Both the position numbers and the translations under genes were made by a program. From positions 280,124 to 344,123 of the forward strand of contig CAUYUJ010015262.1 of NCBI GenBank assembly GCA_963575745.1: a stretch of DNA of 64,000 nt. Reading direction: 5' to 3'. Below, piece after piece: positions 32,106 to 42,958 of this stretch. This DNA comes from Prorocentrum cordatum. Lineage: Eukaryota; Sar; Dinophyceae; Prorocentrales; Prorocentraceae. Under the pieces are notes generated by a model. It saw nothing but the letters and a program-made list of their open reading frames with translations. It was not told where the DNA came from and did no database searches. Position 1 is the first letter of the stretch. Each line of letters begins with the position of its first letter.

Positions 32106-32340
32106 CCCCCCGAGACTGGCCGGGTCAGCGGCCACGGCCTCCCCAGAGACGCATCTCGCGAGCTCGCTCGTGCGTCCTCCTCTCTCCCGCCGCACCGCGC
32201 TGACCGTGGGCCTGCCCGTCTGGAGGAGCCGGCCCGGGCAGGCGGCCCCAACCAGGCGCGAGACCTGTGGCCAGCATGCCGGCTGGCCCTCCTCCCCCGC
32301 CCTCTCCTCCCTCCTGGGGTCCCGAAGCGGTGCGGTGACA
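32106..32340. other. Unassigned GC-rich spacer
   Basis: No supported gene. Frames on both strands are open and compositionally biased. Confidence 0.45.
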
Positions 32341-32510
32341 GACCGTGCGGTGGCCTCGAGATCCCCCAGGGCCTCACCGCACGGTCCGCCAGCGCACGGT
32401 TTTGGGGCCTCGGACGCCCCAGTCGCCCGAGACGTCCTCGGAGAACGGCCCGAGTCCCAAAACCGTGCGGTGACCCCGAATCCCCACCGACTCACCACAC
32501 GGTGTGGTCA
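32341..32510. repeat. Cluster of ACCGTGCGGT inverted repeats
   Basis: GACCGTGCGGTG (32341-32352) pairs with CACCGCACGGTC (32375-32386). CGCACGGTTTTGGG (32393-32406) pairs with CCCAAAACCGTGCG (32456-32469). ACCACACGGTGTGGT (about 32494-32508) is itself a palindrome. Several overlapping hairpins are possible. Confidence 0.75.
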
Positions 32511-32899
32511 CCACCCCGTGTGGGGGCCCCCGATGTCCCTCTCTCGCTCCGGCCGTTCTGGCTCGAGGCGCCCGTGCTCGAGCAGCCGTGCTGGTGTGGC
32601 TCGAGACCAGGCCCTGCGCCTTCTCGTGGGTCTCTTTTGGGGGGCACCCGGTCTGCTCTCACAGAGGCCAGGGGGGTGGCTCAGAGTGCTCCTGGTCAAG
32701 ACTCCTGTCTTGGCGGTGATCCTCGTCACCCCTCTCTCGTTTTTTTTGTTTGTTTGTTTGTGTTGTTTTTTGTTTTATTGTTTTTTTTCCTTCCCCCTAT
32801 CTCTCTCTCTGCCTCTCGCCCCGCTCCGAGAGGGCTGCGGCCTCACGCACCCGGCCCCGAGTGGGCTCGGCCTTCTCGACCGCACGGCGCCTCGCTCGC
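32511..32899. other. Unassigned; T-rich run 32738-32790
   Basis: No supported gene. A T/G-rich tract of about 50 bp with long T-runs leads into pyrimidine-rich DNA. Confidence 0.5.
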
Positions 32900-33212
32900 T
32901 TGCTCGCTCCTTCCCTCTCTCCCTCTCTCCCTCTCTCCCTCTCTCTCTCTCTCGCTCCCTCCCTCACTCTTTTCCTCCCCTTCCCTCCTTCCCTCTATCC
33001 CTCTCTCCCTCGCCTTCCCTCCTTCCCTCCCTCCCCTTCCCTCCTTCCCTCCCTTCCTCTCTCCCTCGCCTTCCCTCCTTCCCTCCCTCCCTTTCTCTCC
33101 TTCCCTCCCTCCCTCTCTCCCTCGCCTTCCCTCCTCCCTCGCCTTCCTCCTCCCTCCCTCTCTCCCTCGCCTTCCCTCCTTCCCTCCCTCCCTCCCTCCC
33201 TCCCTCCCTTCT
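32900..33212. repeat. CCCT/CTTC pyrimidine tract
   Basis: Almost pure pyrimidine on the plus strand, built on CCCTCCTTCCCTC and CTCTCCCTCGCC; some 50-60 bp subunits recur. Confidence 0.95.
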
Positions 33213-33644
33213 TCCCTTGAGATCCCATGTTGCGAACAACAACGAGACGTCGCTAAAGCTCCCGACCAGAGCCCTAGACCTTATCTTCTTTCTGAATATA
33301 TGTCGAGCTGGATTTATCTGTGAGGGTCCCAGGGGCCCGAAGCCGTCCGAACACGCCTGGTGTGAAAAAAGTGCATCGCCTGGATCTGAGGGTCCCTCCC
33401 TTCCCCCGCGCACCCCCGCGCCGCTGGAGCGGCGGGAGGAGCTCGGTCGAGCATCGTGGGCGATATTCCTCTTCCTATATTTTTGCAAGCCCGGGCGGGG
33501 GGAAAACCCGTCCCCCCCCCAAAACCAGACTCCCGCGATCTGGGGCTTTGGGACCCTCCGGACGGGCCTCGAAGCGGCCCCCTGGGCCTCGCAGGGCGTT
33601 TTGCCAAGCCTTCCCAGCACCTAGGGCGATCAGGGGGGGGTCAT
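33213..33644. other. Unassigned spacer
   Basis: No gene. GAGGGTCCC occurs at two sites near 33320 and 33385, and its complement near 33550. No clear arm pairing was established. Confidence 0.4.
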
Positions 33645-34200
33645 CGGAGACTTCCCAGAGACCCCCAAGACAGCACAAGAGCGCTCCAAGAGTGACCGAC
33701 GTGACCTCAAGATGGCCCAAAAGGCCTCCAGGACGGCCCCAAAGAGGCCTCCAAGAGCACTCCCAAGAAGGCCCCAAGAGGCTCAACTCTTTGATTTTCT
33801 GTTGTTTTTTTGCTGAATTTTGGGGTTCTCCTCTTTTCGGCTTCCCGACGCTCCAAGACGGTGGTCTTCTGGGCGTCCGAAGCCGCCTGGGAGGCTCCAA
33901 CATCGCCCCACAACCATCGGAAAGGGCTTCCAGGCAGTCCAAGAGAGCTCCAAAACGGCACAACACGGGTCCAAGATGGCCTTCAGAGAGCCCCATGGCG
34001 GCCCAAGATGGCCCCAAGACGCCCTCTGAAGCATTCCAAATCGTGACCCGGTCGTTCAGGGAGACCGCGGTTGGAGGCAGGGTGGCCCGAGGAAGTCCCC
34101 AGAGGCCCCCAGAATACGCCCAGGAGGCCTCCAGAAGGCCTTAAGAAAGCCTGAAACGACTTTTGTGAGGCCCCCAGAGGCTCTCCAAGGAGGAGCCTCC
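33645..34200 (-). repeat. GGGCCGTCTTGG repeat, copy 2 (inverted)
   Basis: On the plus strand CCAAGACGGCCC / CCTCCAAGAG words recur every 20-30 bp. At 33780-33870 it holds a T-rich insert whose complement (GCGTCGGGAAGCCGAAAAGA, then ACCCCAAAATT) matches the insert of copy 1. Confidence 0.8.
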
Positions 34201-34429
34201 GCAAAAAAGAGCTGAGGAGGATGGGGAGAATGCGCATGGTACGGCGAAAACAAGGAAAAAGAAGCATGGAGGAAGGATAACGAATAACAGTATCATAGCG
34301 GCGATGCCGGAAAAGGCAACAAGGAGTTATCTCTAATTTGTCGGCTTGATCTTCCTGCTATTCCGCCTGCGTGCCAAACTTCAAGGACCAAGGTGCATGG
34401 CGCGAAGCGCCACTGCAGTCTTGTACATA
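34201..34429. other. Unassigned spacer
   Basis: No gene or repeat is supported. Confidence 0.45.
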
Positions 34430-35075
34430 TACACATACATACATATATACATATACATATATATATATATGTATATGTATATGTGTATATCTTCGGACAT
34501 ATATATATATATGTATATATAACCACATATACAGATAGGTATGAATGAATTTATGCATGTATGCATGTCTGTCTGACTGTCTGCCTGTCTGTCTGTCTGT
34601 CTGCATGTCTGCTTGTTTGTATGCGTATGTATGTATGTATGTATGGATGCATGCATGCATGCATGCATGCATGCATGCATGTATGTATGTATGTATGCAT
34701 GTCTGTATGTATGTATGTTTGTATGTATGCATGCATGCGTGCATGCATTCATGTATGTATGCATGTATGTATGTATGCATGACTTTATGTTTATGTATGT
34801 ATGTATGTATATGCATGTATGTATATGCATGCATGTATGTATGTATGTATGCATGTATGTATGTATGCATGCATGTATGTATGCATGCATGCATGCATGC
34901 ATGCATGCATGCATGTATGTATGTATGTATGCATGCATGCATGCATGCATGCGTTGCATGCATGCATGCATGCATGCATGCATGCATGCATGCATGTATG
35001 TATGTATGTATGTATGTATGTATGTATGTATGTATGTATGTATGTATGTATGTGTGTATATATATATATATATAT
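34430..35075. repeat. TATG/CATG/TCTG microsatellite block, 650 bp
   Basis: (TA/CATA)n to about 34540, then (TATG)n, (CATG)n and (TCTG)n interspersed to 35053, then (TA)n to 35075. The largest tetranucleotide block in the window. Confidence 0.97.
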
Positions 35076-35240
35076 ATCCGTATCCGCTGCTTCGCGGGCT
35101 GGGCCCCTCGGGGCCGCGACCCCGCGGGCACGGGTCGCTTGTTGCCGCGGATGTGTTCCGCGCAGAGAACGGACCCGTGCGACCGCGCATTTCCGTGCGC
35201 GCGCGCGCCTCGGAGTCCAGACCACGAGGACGTGGGTCTT
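35076..35240. other. GC-rich spacer
   Basis: No gene is visible. GC-rich with CGCGCGCG near 35200. Confidence 0.4.
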
Positions 35241-35413
35241 CTAGGATTAAGTCGGGCCTGTCCCTCTACAGGAGGAAGATTCAAAAATAGTCAAAAGATA
35301 GTCTGGGGACTATTTTTCGACCATTTTGCATTATTTGTGAACGCTTTTCGGCCATTTCTCTTATTTTTCGTCCAAAATCTGCCTGTAGGAGGACATGCCC
35401 GACCTAATTCTAG
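35241..35413. repeat. Foldback 1: 37-40 bp inverted arms
   Basis: The left arm 35241-35280 (CTAGGATTAAGTCGGGCCTG...) pairs with 35377-35413 (...GCCCGACCTAATTCTAG) at about 82% over 33 bp. The loop is A/T-rich and contains ATAGTCTGGGGACTAT. Confidence 0.7.
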
Positions 35414-35660
35414 GCCTCCTAGATGGGGTCGGAGTGGATGGCGTCGGAGGATCGTGCCGCATCGCCGATGCATCGCCGATGCGGCTCGATGTGCAGCCCG
35501 ATTTGCTTCACGGCGACGTCGCCGATGCATCGCGGACGTCGACGATGCATCGCCGGTGCATCGCCGATGCATGGCCGACGTATTGCCGGTGTATCGCCGA
35601 TGTATCGGCGATGCGGCGCGACCCTCCGATCCCGTGTGCTCCGACCCCATCTGGGAGGCC
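35413..35660. repeat. Foldback 2: 57-bp inverted arms
   Basis: The left arm 35413-35469 (GGCCTCCTAGATGGGGTCGG...) pairs with 35604-35660 at about 84%. The centre holds about 10 copies of GCATCGCCGATG-type words. It abuts foldback 1. Confidence 0.75.
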
Positions 35661-35800
35661 TCGAGGTACGGATACGTTCGCCACGCGTGAGCGCAGGGCG
35701 TCCGCGGGCCCTCCCCCCCCCACAAGACAGGCGCCCGGGCCCCCCGCCGAGCTTCCGCCGCCGGGCCGTCGCGCGATCGGCGTGCCAGGACTGCGCGGTC
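35661..35800. other. Unassigned spacer
   Basis: GC-rich with a C-run near 35717. No gene. Confidence 0.4.
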
Positions 35801-35835
<35 letters not shown>

Positions 35836-35960
35836 ACTCGTCGTCAACGTCGTCGTGATCGTCGTCGTCGTCGTCGTCGTCGTCGTACTCGTCGTCAACG
35901 TCGTCGTGATCGTCGTCGTCGTCGTGATCCTCGTCGTCGTCGACGACGAGGAGGATGAGG
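35801..35960. repeat. CGT/CGA trinucleotide array
   Basis: (CGT)n interrupted twice by TACTCGTCGTCAACGTCG, then (GAC)n and (GGA)n to about 35970. Confidence 0.95.
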
Positions 35961-36297
35961 AGGAGGGGGGATAATCCAAGGCGGGGGTTTATCCAGAACC
36001 ACCACTACCAACTTGTTCCCTGCTTGCTATCTCCGCTTTGTCCCTTCCCGCCTGCCCCCCCCCTGCTTCGTCCCGGCGGCCCGGGCTTCCCGCCTGCGCG
36101 TTCGCCGTCGTCTGCTGGCTTATCGTTCTTTTTCTCCTTCTCCGTCGCCGCGCAGCACAAACTGCCTGGAGCCAGCGGCGGAACGCAACTTTTCGGTGAC
36201 TCGAGGCTCTCCTCGCCCGTCTTCAGGGCCCATTGAGACGTTCTTGGCCCGTTTAGATAATCACCGTCTGGGGGGTCGATCTTCAGGGACTTCGGCA
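35961..36297. other. Unassigned spacer
   Basis: No supported gene. The plus-strand frame is short and compositionally biased. Confidence 0.45.
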
Positions 36298-36400
36298 GGT
36301 GGTCGATATGGATATGGATATGGATTTGCATATGAATATTGGATATGGATATAGATATGGATATTTACATCTATATATGGATACATATATATATATATAT
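36298..36400. repeat. GATATG microsatellite
   Basis: (GATATG)n with (TA)n at its end. Confidence 0.95.
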
Positions 36401-36504
36401 GTTTTCGGGCCCCCCTGGGGCCAAACTATATTCAGATCCACCGCCCGCTGGGGTCCCAGGACGTCAGTTGCCCAGGCGGTGGATATGGACATATTCCCGT
36501 CTTG

Positions 36505-36590
36505 CAGATGATGATGAGGAGGAGGAGGAGGAGGAGGGAAGTGGAGAAGGAGTGGGAGTGGGAGGAGGAGAAGGATGCTGATGATGAGCG

Positions 36591-36634
<44 letters not shown>

Positions 36635-37647
36635 CTGATGCTGATTATGATGTGACGATGTGGTGGTGGTGGTGATCACGACACCGACGACGACGATGAT
36701 GATGATGCTGATGCTGATGCTGATGACTATGATGAGGACATTGATGATGCTGATTATGATGCTGATGATGATGCCGATGCTGATGCTGATGCTGCTGATG
36801 ATGATGCTGATGCTGATGGTGGTGCTGACGACGATGCTGCTGATGATGATGGCGACAATGACGATGACGATGACGGTGGCGATAACGATGACGATGATGA
36901 GGACGATGATGCTGCTGATGATGGCATTTCTGAGGTGATGAGGATGATAATGAGGATGATGATGGTGATGATGATGATGATGATCATGGTGAGGCTGGCG
37001 ACGATGATGATGATGGTGGTAGTGGTGATGATGATAATGATTGTGATGGTGGTGATGATGGTGATGACTATCAGGATGATGATGAGGATGATGATGATGA
37101 ATGCGGTGATAATGCTGCTGATGGTGATGACGATGATGTTGATGATGCCGATGGTGCCTATGGTGATGCTGCTGCTTCCATTTGATGATGATGATGCTGA
37201 TGCTGATGCTGCTGATGCTGATAATGATGATGCTGATGACGACGATCACGACGACGACGCAGATGACGACGACGTCGGTGATCCTGAGCATGATGATGCT
37301 GATGTTAATGATGGGAATGTTGCTGCTGCTGATATTGAGGATGATGGTGGTGATGCTGATGCTGATGCTGATGATGATGACGATGACGCTGATGGTACTG
37401 ACGACGATGATTCAACCACAGATGATGACGATCATGCTGATGTTGACGATGCTGATGATGCTGATGGCAATGAGGAAGGGGAGGCGGAGGATGATCATAA
37501 CACTGATACTGCTGCTGATGATTTTGAGGAGGAGGATGGGGAGGCGGAGCAGGATGAGGAGGATGATGATGTGGTTGCTGGTGATGATGTGACTGCTGGC
37601 GACGATGTTGGTAGTGATGATGATGTTGATGTTGATGATGAGGACAC

Positions 37648-37691
<44 letters not shown>

Positions 37692-38186
37692 CTGATAATG
37701 ATGACGATGCAGATGATGCCGATGACTATGCTGATGATGATGATGATGATGCTGATGATGATGCTGATTATGATGATGCTACTGATGGTGATGACGAGGA
37801 TGGTGCTTTTGATCGTGATGTTGATACTTATACTGCTGCTGCTGATGATGAAGATACTGGCGAAGCTGCTGCTGATGCTGATGATGATGCTGATGATGCT
37901 GATGATACTGGTGAGGATGATGCAGATGATGGTGATGATGATGAGGATGCTGATGCTGCTGATGCTGATATTCATGAGGATGCTGATGGTTATGATGATG
38001 CTGATGATGACGGTGCTGATGATGATGTCGACGATGGTAATAAGGATGACGATGGTGATGAACATGATGAGGATGATGATGGTGATGATGTTGTTGTTGA
38101 TGATGATTATGCTGCCGATGATGATGCTGATGCTGATGCTGATGCTGATGATGATGATGATGATGCTGCTGCTGCTGATACTGATT

Positions 38187-38228
<42 letters not shown>

Positions 38229-38270
38229 CTGATGTTGCTGATGCTGATGATCGTGAGGTAAGTGACGACG
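36505..38270. repeat. GAT/GCT trinucleotide array, 1.75 kb
   Basis: (GGA)n to about 36570, then imperfect (GAT)n with GCT, GGT and GAC variants. Trinucleotide phase is unbroken from about 37180 to 38260, giving a poly-Asp/Ala frame of some 360 codons. Treated as repeat. Confidence 0.95.
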
Positions 38271-38587
38271 ACTCTTCTGCTGCTGCTGATGATAATGGGG
38301 TGTTGGGGGATGATGGGTAGGAGTTGGAAGATGCGAGGGGGGAGGAGGATGGGGAGGAGGTTGAGTATTGATGCCTTCTTGAAGCCTCCTGGACAGCATC
38401 GTCGACACATCCTGGGTTCACTGGCCCTCCGTCTCGCTCTGTCCACCTGCTGCCTCTCTTGCTCCACTCCCCCTCGCCTCCCTCCTCTCCTCCCTCCTCT
38501 CCTCCTCCGCTTGCACGCGCGCGCGTGCTCCCGTCGCGCGCGGACGGGGGGAAGAACGGAGGGGAAGCAGCGGGGGGGGGAGGAGAG

Positions 38588-38589
<2 letters not shown>
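38271..38589. other. Unassigned spacer
   Basis: GC-rich with short TCC and GGA tracts. No supported gene. Confidence 0.4.
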
Positions 38590-38656
<67 letters not shown>

Positions 38657-38688
38657 GGATGAGGATGAGGATGAGGATGAGGATGAGG

Positions 38689-38736
<48 letters not shown>

Positions 38737-38890
38737 GTGATGATTATGCTGATGATGCTGATGCTGATGATGCTGATGATGATGAGGAGGAGTAGGAGTA
38801 GGAGGAGGTGAATGACGGAGGAGAACGAGGAGGAAGAGGAGGCGGAGGATGAGGAGGAGGAGGAGGCGGAGGAGGAGGAGCAGGAGGATA
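38590..38890. repeat. GAT then GGA microsatellite
   Basis: (GAT)n at 38590-38785, with a (GAGGAT)n stretch, followed by (GGA)n to 38890. Confidence 0.95.
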
Positions 38891-39160
38891 AATAATAACA
38901 CTTTGCATAAGAATAATACTTACTTGAAGAAGAACCCGAAGAATAACCAGAGGCAGCAGCGTGTCATGGGGATTCCCTGCTGCAATTTCCCGGCGGAGAA
39001 CCGCGGGTCACGCCCGGAGGCCGCGAGGAGGACATCCACTTACATCCTCCTTGGCGTCCACCACCTCATCCTCCTCAGTCCTCCGCAACAAGCAGCTGCT
39101 CGTGCACCTCAAGCAGCACCACCCTGGCATCCCCCTTCCCCATCGTCCTCCTCCTCCTGG
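38891..39160. other. Unassigned, possible short exon near 39090
   Basis: A plus-strand frame reads VLRNKQLLVHLKQHHPGIPL just after a CCTCCTCAG that could be a 3' splice site. No partner splice site is secure, so no exon is called. Confidence 0.3.
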
Positions 39161-39302
39161 CCATCCTGGTCCTCCTCCTCCTCCTCCTCGTCCTGCTGCT
39201 CCTCCTCCTCCTCCTCCTCATCCTCCTCCTCGTCCTGCTGCTCCTCCTACTCCTCCCTTACCTCCTCCTCGTCCTCCTCCCCCTCCTCCTCCACCTGCTC
39301 CT
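39160..39302. repeat. TCC/CTG-rich microsatellite
   Basis: (TCC)n with a repeated TCGTCCTGCTGC at two places. Confidence 0.9.
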
Positions 39303-39509
39303 GCGCCAGATCATGGACAAGACGCGGCAGGCTGCGTGAATAAGACGGCGCCGATGCACCTACATCCGCGCGCAACTTGCGCGCGGGTAAACGCGCAATC
39401 GATCCCCGCGGCATCGCCCCCCCAACTTCAAACTAGGCGGTGCAGCGGGCCGCTTCTGTCAAAGCCTCGTCTCCCCCCGCGGGGGCGGTTAACCCACCCA
39501 TCCCGCCAG
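39303..39509. other. Unassigned spacer
   Basis: No supported gene. Confidence 0.35.
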
Positions 39510-39744
39510 CAGGCCGTGGAGGCCTTGGATCAGGAATCCAGGGCCTGGAGCCTCGTGGAGAGCCACTTGCGTGGAACGGGGGGCAGAAGTTGTCCGCCCC
39601 CAATCATTGTGAGCTCTCTACCCTCCCTCCGTCTCCTCTCCCCCCCCTACTCTCTCCTCCCTCCCGCCTCCCTCCCCCCTCCCCCTCTCTCCCACCTCCC
39701 TCCCGCCTTTCCTCCGCCTCAGATCCCCTGGGGGAGGGCGGCAG
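39510..39744 (+). CDS. Candidate exon, TCC intron and 22-nt microexon
   Basis: Exon A (39510-39608) follows CCCGCCAG and reads QAVEALDQESRAWSLVESH then LRGTGGRSC, ending before GTGAGC. The pyrimidine-rich stretch 39609-39722 ends in CCGCCTCAG and behaves like an intron. A 22-nt segment (39723-39744, ATCCCCTGGGGGAGGGCGGC plus AG) is followed by a consensus-like CAG|GTGAGC donor. The downstream 49-bp satellite would then be intronic. The family is unknown, and upstream and downstream partners were not found. The microexon is inference from splice words only. Confidence 0.3.
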
Positions 39745-40500
39745 GTGAGCGGTGCGGTTTCAGTTGCGCGCCCGCGGGCGGGTTGAAATGTGTCGCCCAG
39801 TTGGGATTGCGGTTGCGCGCCCGCGGGCGGGTTGAAATGTGTCGCCCAGTTGCGGTTGCGCGCGGTCTGAAATTTGTCGCCCAGTTGCGGTTGCGGTTGC
39901 GCGCCCGCGGGCGGATTGAAATGTGTCGCCCAGTTGTGGTTGCAGTTGCGCGCCCGCGGGCGGGTTGAAATGTATCGCCCAGTTGCGGTTGCGGTTGCGC
40001 GCCCGCGGGCGGGTTGAAATGTGTCGCCCAGTTGCGGTTGCGGTTGCGCGCCCGCGGGCGGGTTGAAGTGTGTCGTCCAGTTGCGGTTGCGGTTTCGCGC
40101 CCGCGGGCGGGTTGAAATGTGTCACGTAGTTGCTTTTGCGCGTCCGCGAGCGGGTTGGAATGTGTCGCCCAGGTGCGGTTGCGGTTGCGCGCCCGCGGGC
40201 GGTCTGAAATGTGTCGCCCAGTAGCGGTTGCAGTTGCGCGCCCGCGGGCGGTTTGAAATGTGTCGCCTGGTTGCTTTTGCGCGCCCGCGAACGGTCTGAA
40301 ATGTATGTGTCGCCCAGTTGCGGTTGCGCGCCCGCGGGCGGGTCGAAATGTGTCGTTCAGGTGCGGTTGCGGTTGCGCGCCCGCGGGCGGGTTGACATGT
40401 GTCGCCCAGTTGCGGTTGCGGTTGCGCGCCCGCGAACGGGTCGGAATGTGTCGCTCAGTTGCGGTTGCGCCCCCGCGGGCGGTTTGAAATGTTTTGTTCA
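39745..40500 (+). repeat. 49-bp satellite, about 15 copies
   Basis: The unit has GCGCGCCCGCGGGCGGGTTG, AAATGTGTCGCCCAG and TTGCGGTTGCGGTTG. Every copy keeps the 10-bp palindrome GCCCGCGGGC or a variant of it. Start spacing is 46-50 bp. Confidence 0.95.
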
Positions 40501-40504
40501 AGGT

Positions 40505-40590
40505 GCCCTCCTGCCGTTCAGTCAGTCAATCAGTTAGTCAGTCAGTCAGCCAATCAGTCAGTCAATCACTCAATCAGTCAGTCACCGGCG
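40505..40590. repeat. CAGT/CAAT tetranucleotide repeat
   Basis: (CAGT)n with AATC and AGTT variants. Confidence 0.95.
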
Positions 40591-40599
40591 GGCACGGAA

Positions 40600-41127
40600 T
40601 TTCACCCGGCTCCGCCGGGAATAGTACTAAGAGGACGAATAATATGAATCATATTAAGAAGGACAGTACGGATAATAGTAATAAAAACATCATGCGAATA
40701 CTAATAATAATGCCACGGATAATAATACTACCGGTAAGAAGAATCACTAGTAATATCACTGAGACTATTAGTACTACTACGAATGATAGGAATAATACAC
40801 GTAATATTGATAATGCAAAGAAGGCGCATACTTATACTAAGGATACTAATAAGACGACGCATCGTAACAACAGTGGATGAGCGTATTATTAATAATAATT
40901 CGAATGTGGATGAGCGTATTATTATTAATAATGTGGATGGTAATAATTCGCGAGTGGTAATAATGTGGATGAACATATGATTAATACTAATTCGAATAAT
41001 AATAACATTTTTATTTCTGTTATTAGTATGCTAATAAGACGAATAATACTAACAATGAGAGTCATAACGCTACTAATAATAAGACTACTAATAAAAGTGC
41101 CAATAATCATAACCATGAGAAGAAGAG
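40600..41127. repeat. AAT/ATT-rich trinucleotide region
   Basis: Imperfect AATA/ATAAT words with little C or G, strongly different from the GC-rich surroundings. GTGGATGAGCGTATTATTA occurs twice near 40870-40925. Confidence 0.85.
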
Positions 41128-41178
41128 GAGGAGAGGAAAAGGACGGAGGAGGAGGAGGAGGAGGAGGAGGAGGAGGAT
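41128..41178. repeat. GGA microsatellite
   Basis: Short (GGA)n between the A/T-rich region and the exon-like segment. Confidence 0.95.
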
Positions 41179-41199
41179 CATTCAAACAATTCGGCTACG

Positions 41200-41303
41200 A
41201 TGTCGAGGGAACGCCCGCTCGGGAGCAGGAGCCCGCTGGCCCAGCACGCCCAGTTTGTGGCCGCCACGCCATCCATCCAGTTATACAACAACGGGCTGGG
41301 TGA
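41200..41303 (+). CDS. Exon-like segment with ATG, family unknown
   Basis: A frame opens at ATG (41200): MSRERPLGSRSPLAQHAQF then VAATPSIQLYNNGLG. It could end at a GGGCTGG|GTGAAG donor near 41301 or read on to a stop at 41407-41409. Composition is ordinary for the first 34 residues. No domain is recognised. Confidence 0.25.
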
Positions 41304-41409
41304 AGGTTCAGCGCTCTCTGCACGCCCCCCCCCCGAACTAACTCACGCCTTTTTCTTGGTGTGGAAAAATCAGCGGTGCATAGGGTCCTCGGGCGCGAGC
41401 AGCAGGTGA

Positions 41410-42007
41410 AAGTGCAAATTGCGGCCGGGCATTGTCGATGGCGCATCGTACAAAAGCCGCACACTGCAACGTGCAAGCGGTGGGTGGGTTAGAGGAACTT
41501 TAAGTCCAAGCGGAACATGCAGCGGTCAGAAAACAAGGAGTGTACTCGGTTTAAAATGAACTGAATCGCGCCAGCCCGGGGCCAATTGTGGCCACTGCTT
41601 CACCAGAGCGGTGTTCACCAGTGAAACGCAAATGATAAACGCTGCTAGGCTGATAGGTGTCTGTGGCCAACCCAGCGGTCCTGCGAGGCAGATTGGTAGG
41701 GTGTCGACCAATTGACCAGCACCGCAAAGCGACCGCGATGATGGGTGAGGTAGCCAACGACGCGTGACAACGCCGGCCGCAGCGAACCAAAGAGGCTGCG
41801 TCATCAGCCGCGCCCAATACTTCAACACTGGAAGCGGGTGCATGAATACATTTTTGATCGCACAACCTGCCAGCAACCATTACAGTGTCGCATTCAAGCG
41901 CCTGTAAGACGGACAGAGGTGAACAGCATCAACCCACCGAGCCACTGTAAAGGCAAACGTGCGCGGCGAGTTGGCCACCCAGCCAGACGACCGCCGTTAC
42001 TATTAAA
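41410..42007. other. Unassigned; competing minus-strand frames
   Basis: Two minus-strand frames of about 110-116 codons overlap at 41526-41880; one begins at an ATG at 41878-41880. Both look partly protein-like and they exclude each other, so no gene is called. Confidence 0.3.
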
Positions 42008-42029
42008 AAAGTGAGCGAGAGAAAGAGAA

Positions 42030-42068
<39 letters not shown>

Positions 42069-42075
42069 CAAAGAG
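42008..42075. repeat. AGAG purine microsatellite
   Basis: (GAGA)n with AAAG interruptions. Confidence 0.95.
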
Positions 42076-42958
42076 AAGACGAGGAGACGCGCGGTCGTGC
42101 AGACACGACAGGGCGGCCGTGAACGACGCATTCGCCCACGGCGCACGCACTCCGACTGCCAGCCAGGACAGTCAAGCAGCCGGGGCAGCCAGCAGAGCGT
42201 GCCGCACCAGCCGCAGCGCCGCAGCCCTCCAGCGGGAAAGCCCCCGAGGGGCGCAGCATCCCCGCGCCCCCCCGGGCACCGCCGACCCCTTCAGCCCAGG
42301 CCCCCCGTGGCGCGGCCAGCCAGGGGGCCCCCAAAAAGGGACAGGGGCCGTTGCCTCCTGCGCTGGCGTTTGGAGACCGCAGGCGCCACCGCCGCCACAG
42401 CAGACACAAGGGGGAGAGCGCGGAGAAGCGAGGACAGCGCGAGGAGACGCGCGATCGTGCCACGCGGCGCGACAGAACAAGGCTCGGACAGCCGTCCGGG
42501 CCGCAGCCCCGGCAGCCGAGCACAAATCCAGCTGGCGAGCTGTCGGCGGGGCCGAGCTGAGGGCGCGACGCCGCCTACGGCGGCAATGTCGGCAAAGTGC
42601 CTGACCGCGCCTGGTCACGCGTGGGGCATGCCACGTGTCACAGGGGCGGGGCGCAAAAAGAAGCTAGGCACCAGGGGCGGCTGAGCCGCATGGGCGGTGT
42701 GCGACAGGTGCTGACAGCAAAATTGTTGAGCAGAAGGCTGAACGGCTCTTGACTGAAGCATGCACAGGCGCTTCCGAGCAACAGAGGAGAGCGGGAGCAG
42801 GGGCGGGGGGGAGCGAGCAGATGTAGCGACGTCAGGGCGGGGGAGCCGCCGACGGCTGACTCCACAGCCAGAGCGGATGGGCGTGGGCAGGTTGAGATCC
42901 TCAGAACACAAACCTCCCCAAAGATAGGTGTGAGCAACGTCGAGGCCCCAGAGGGAGC
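42076..42958. other. Unassigned GC-rich region with a direct repeat
   Basis: GAGGAGACGCGCGGTCGTGC (from about 42088) recurs as GAGGAGACGCGCGATCGTGC near 42441, each followed by CGACAG-type sequence. No supported gene. Confidence 0.45.

Noticed and set aside
34381-35690. Met/Cys/His/Ile-rich frames of 200-380 codons on both strands
   Set aside because: Translations of a TATG/CATG microsatellite.
36935-38320. 461-codon Asp-rich frame
   Set aside because: Same cause: trinucleotide array.
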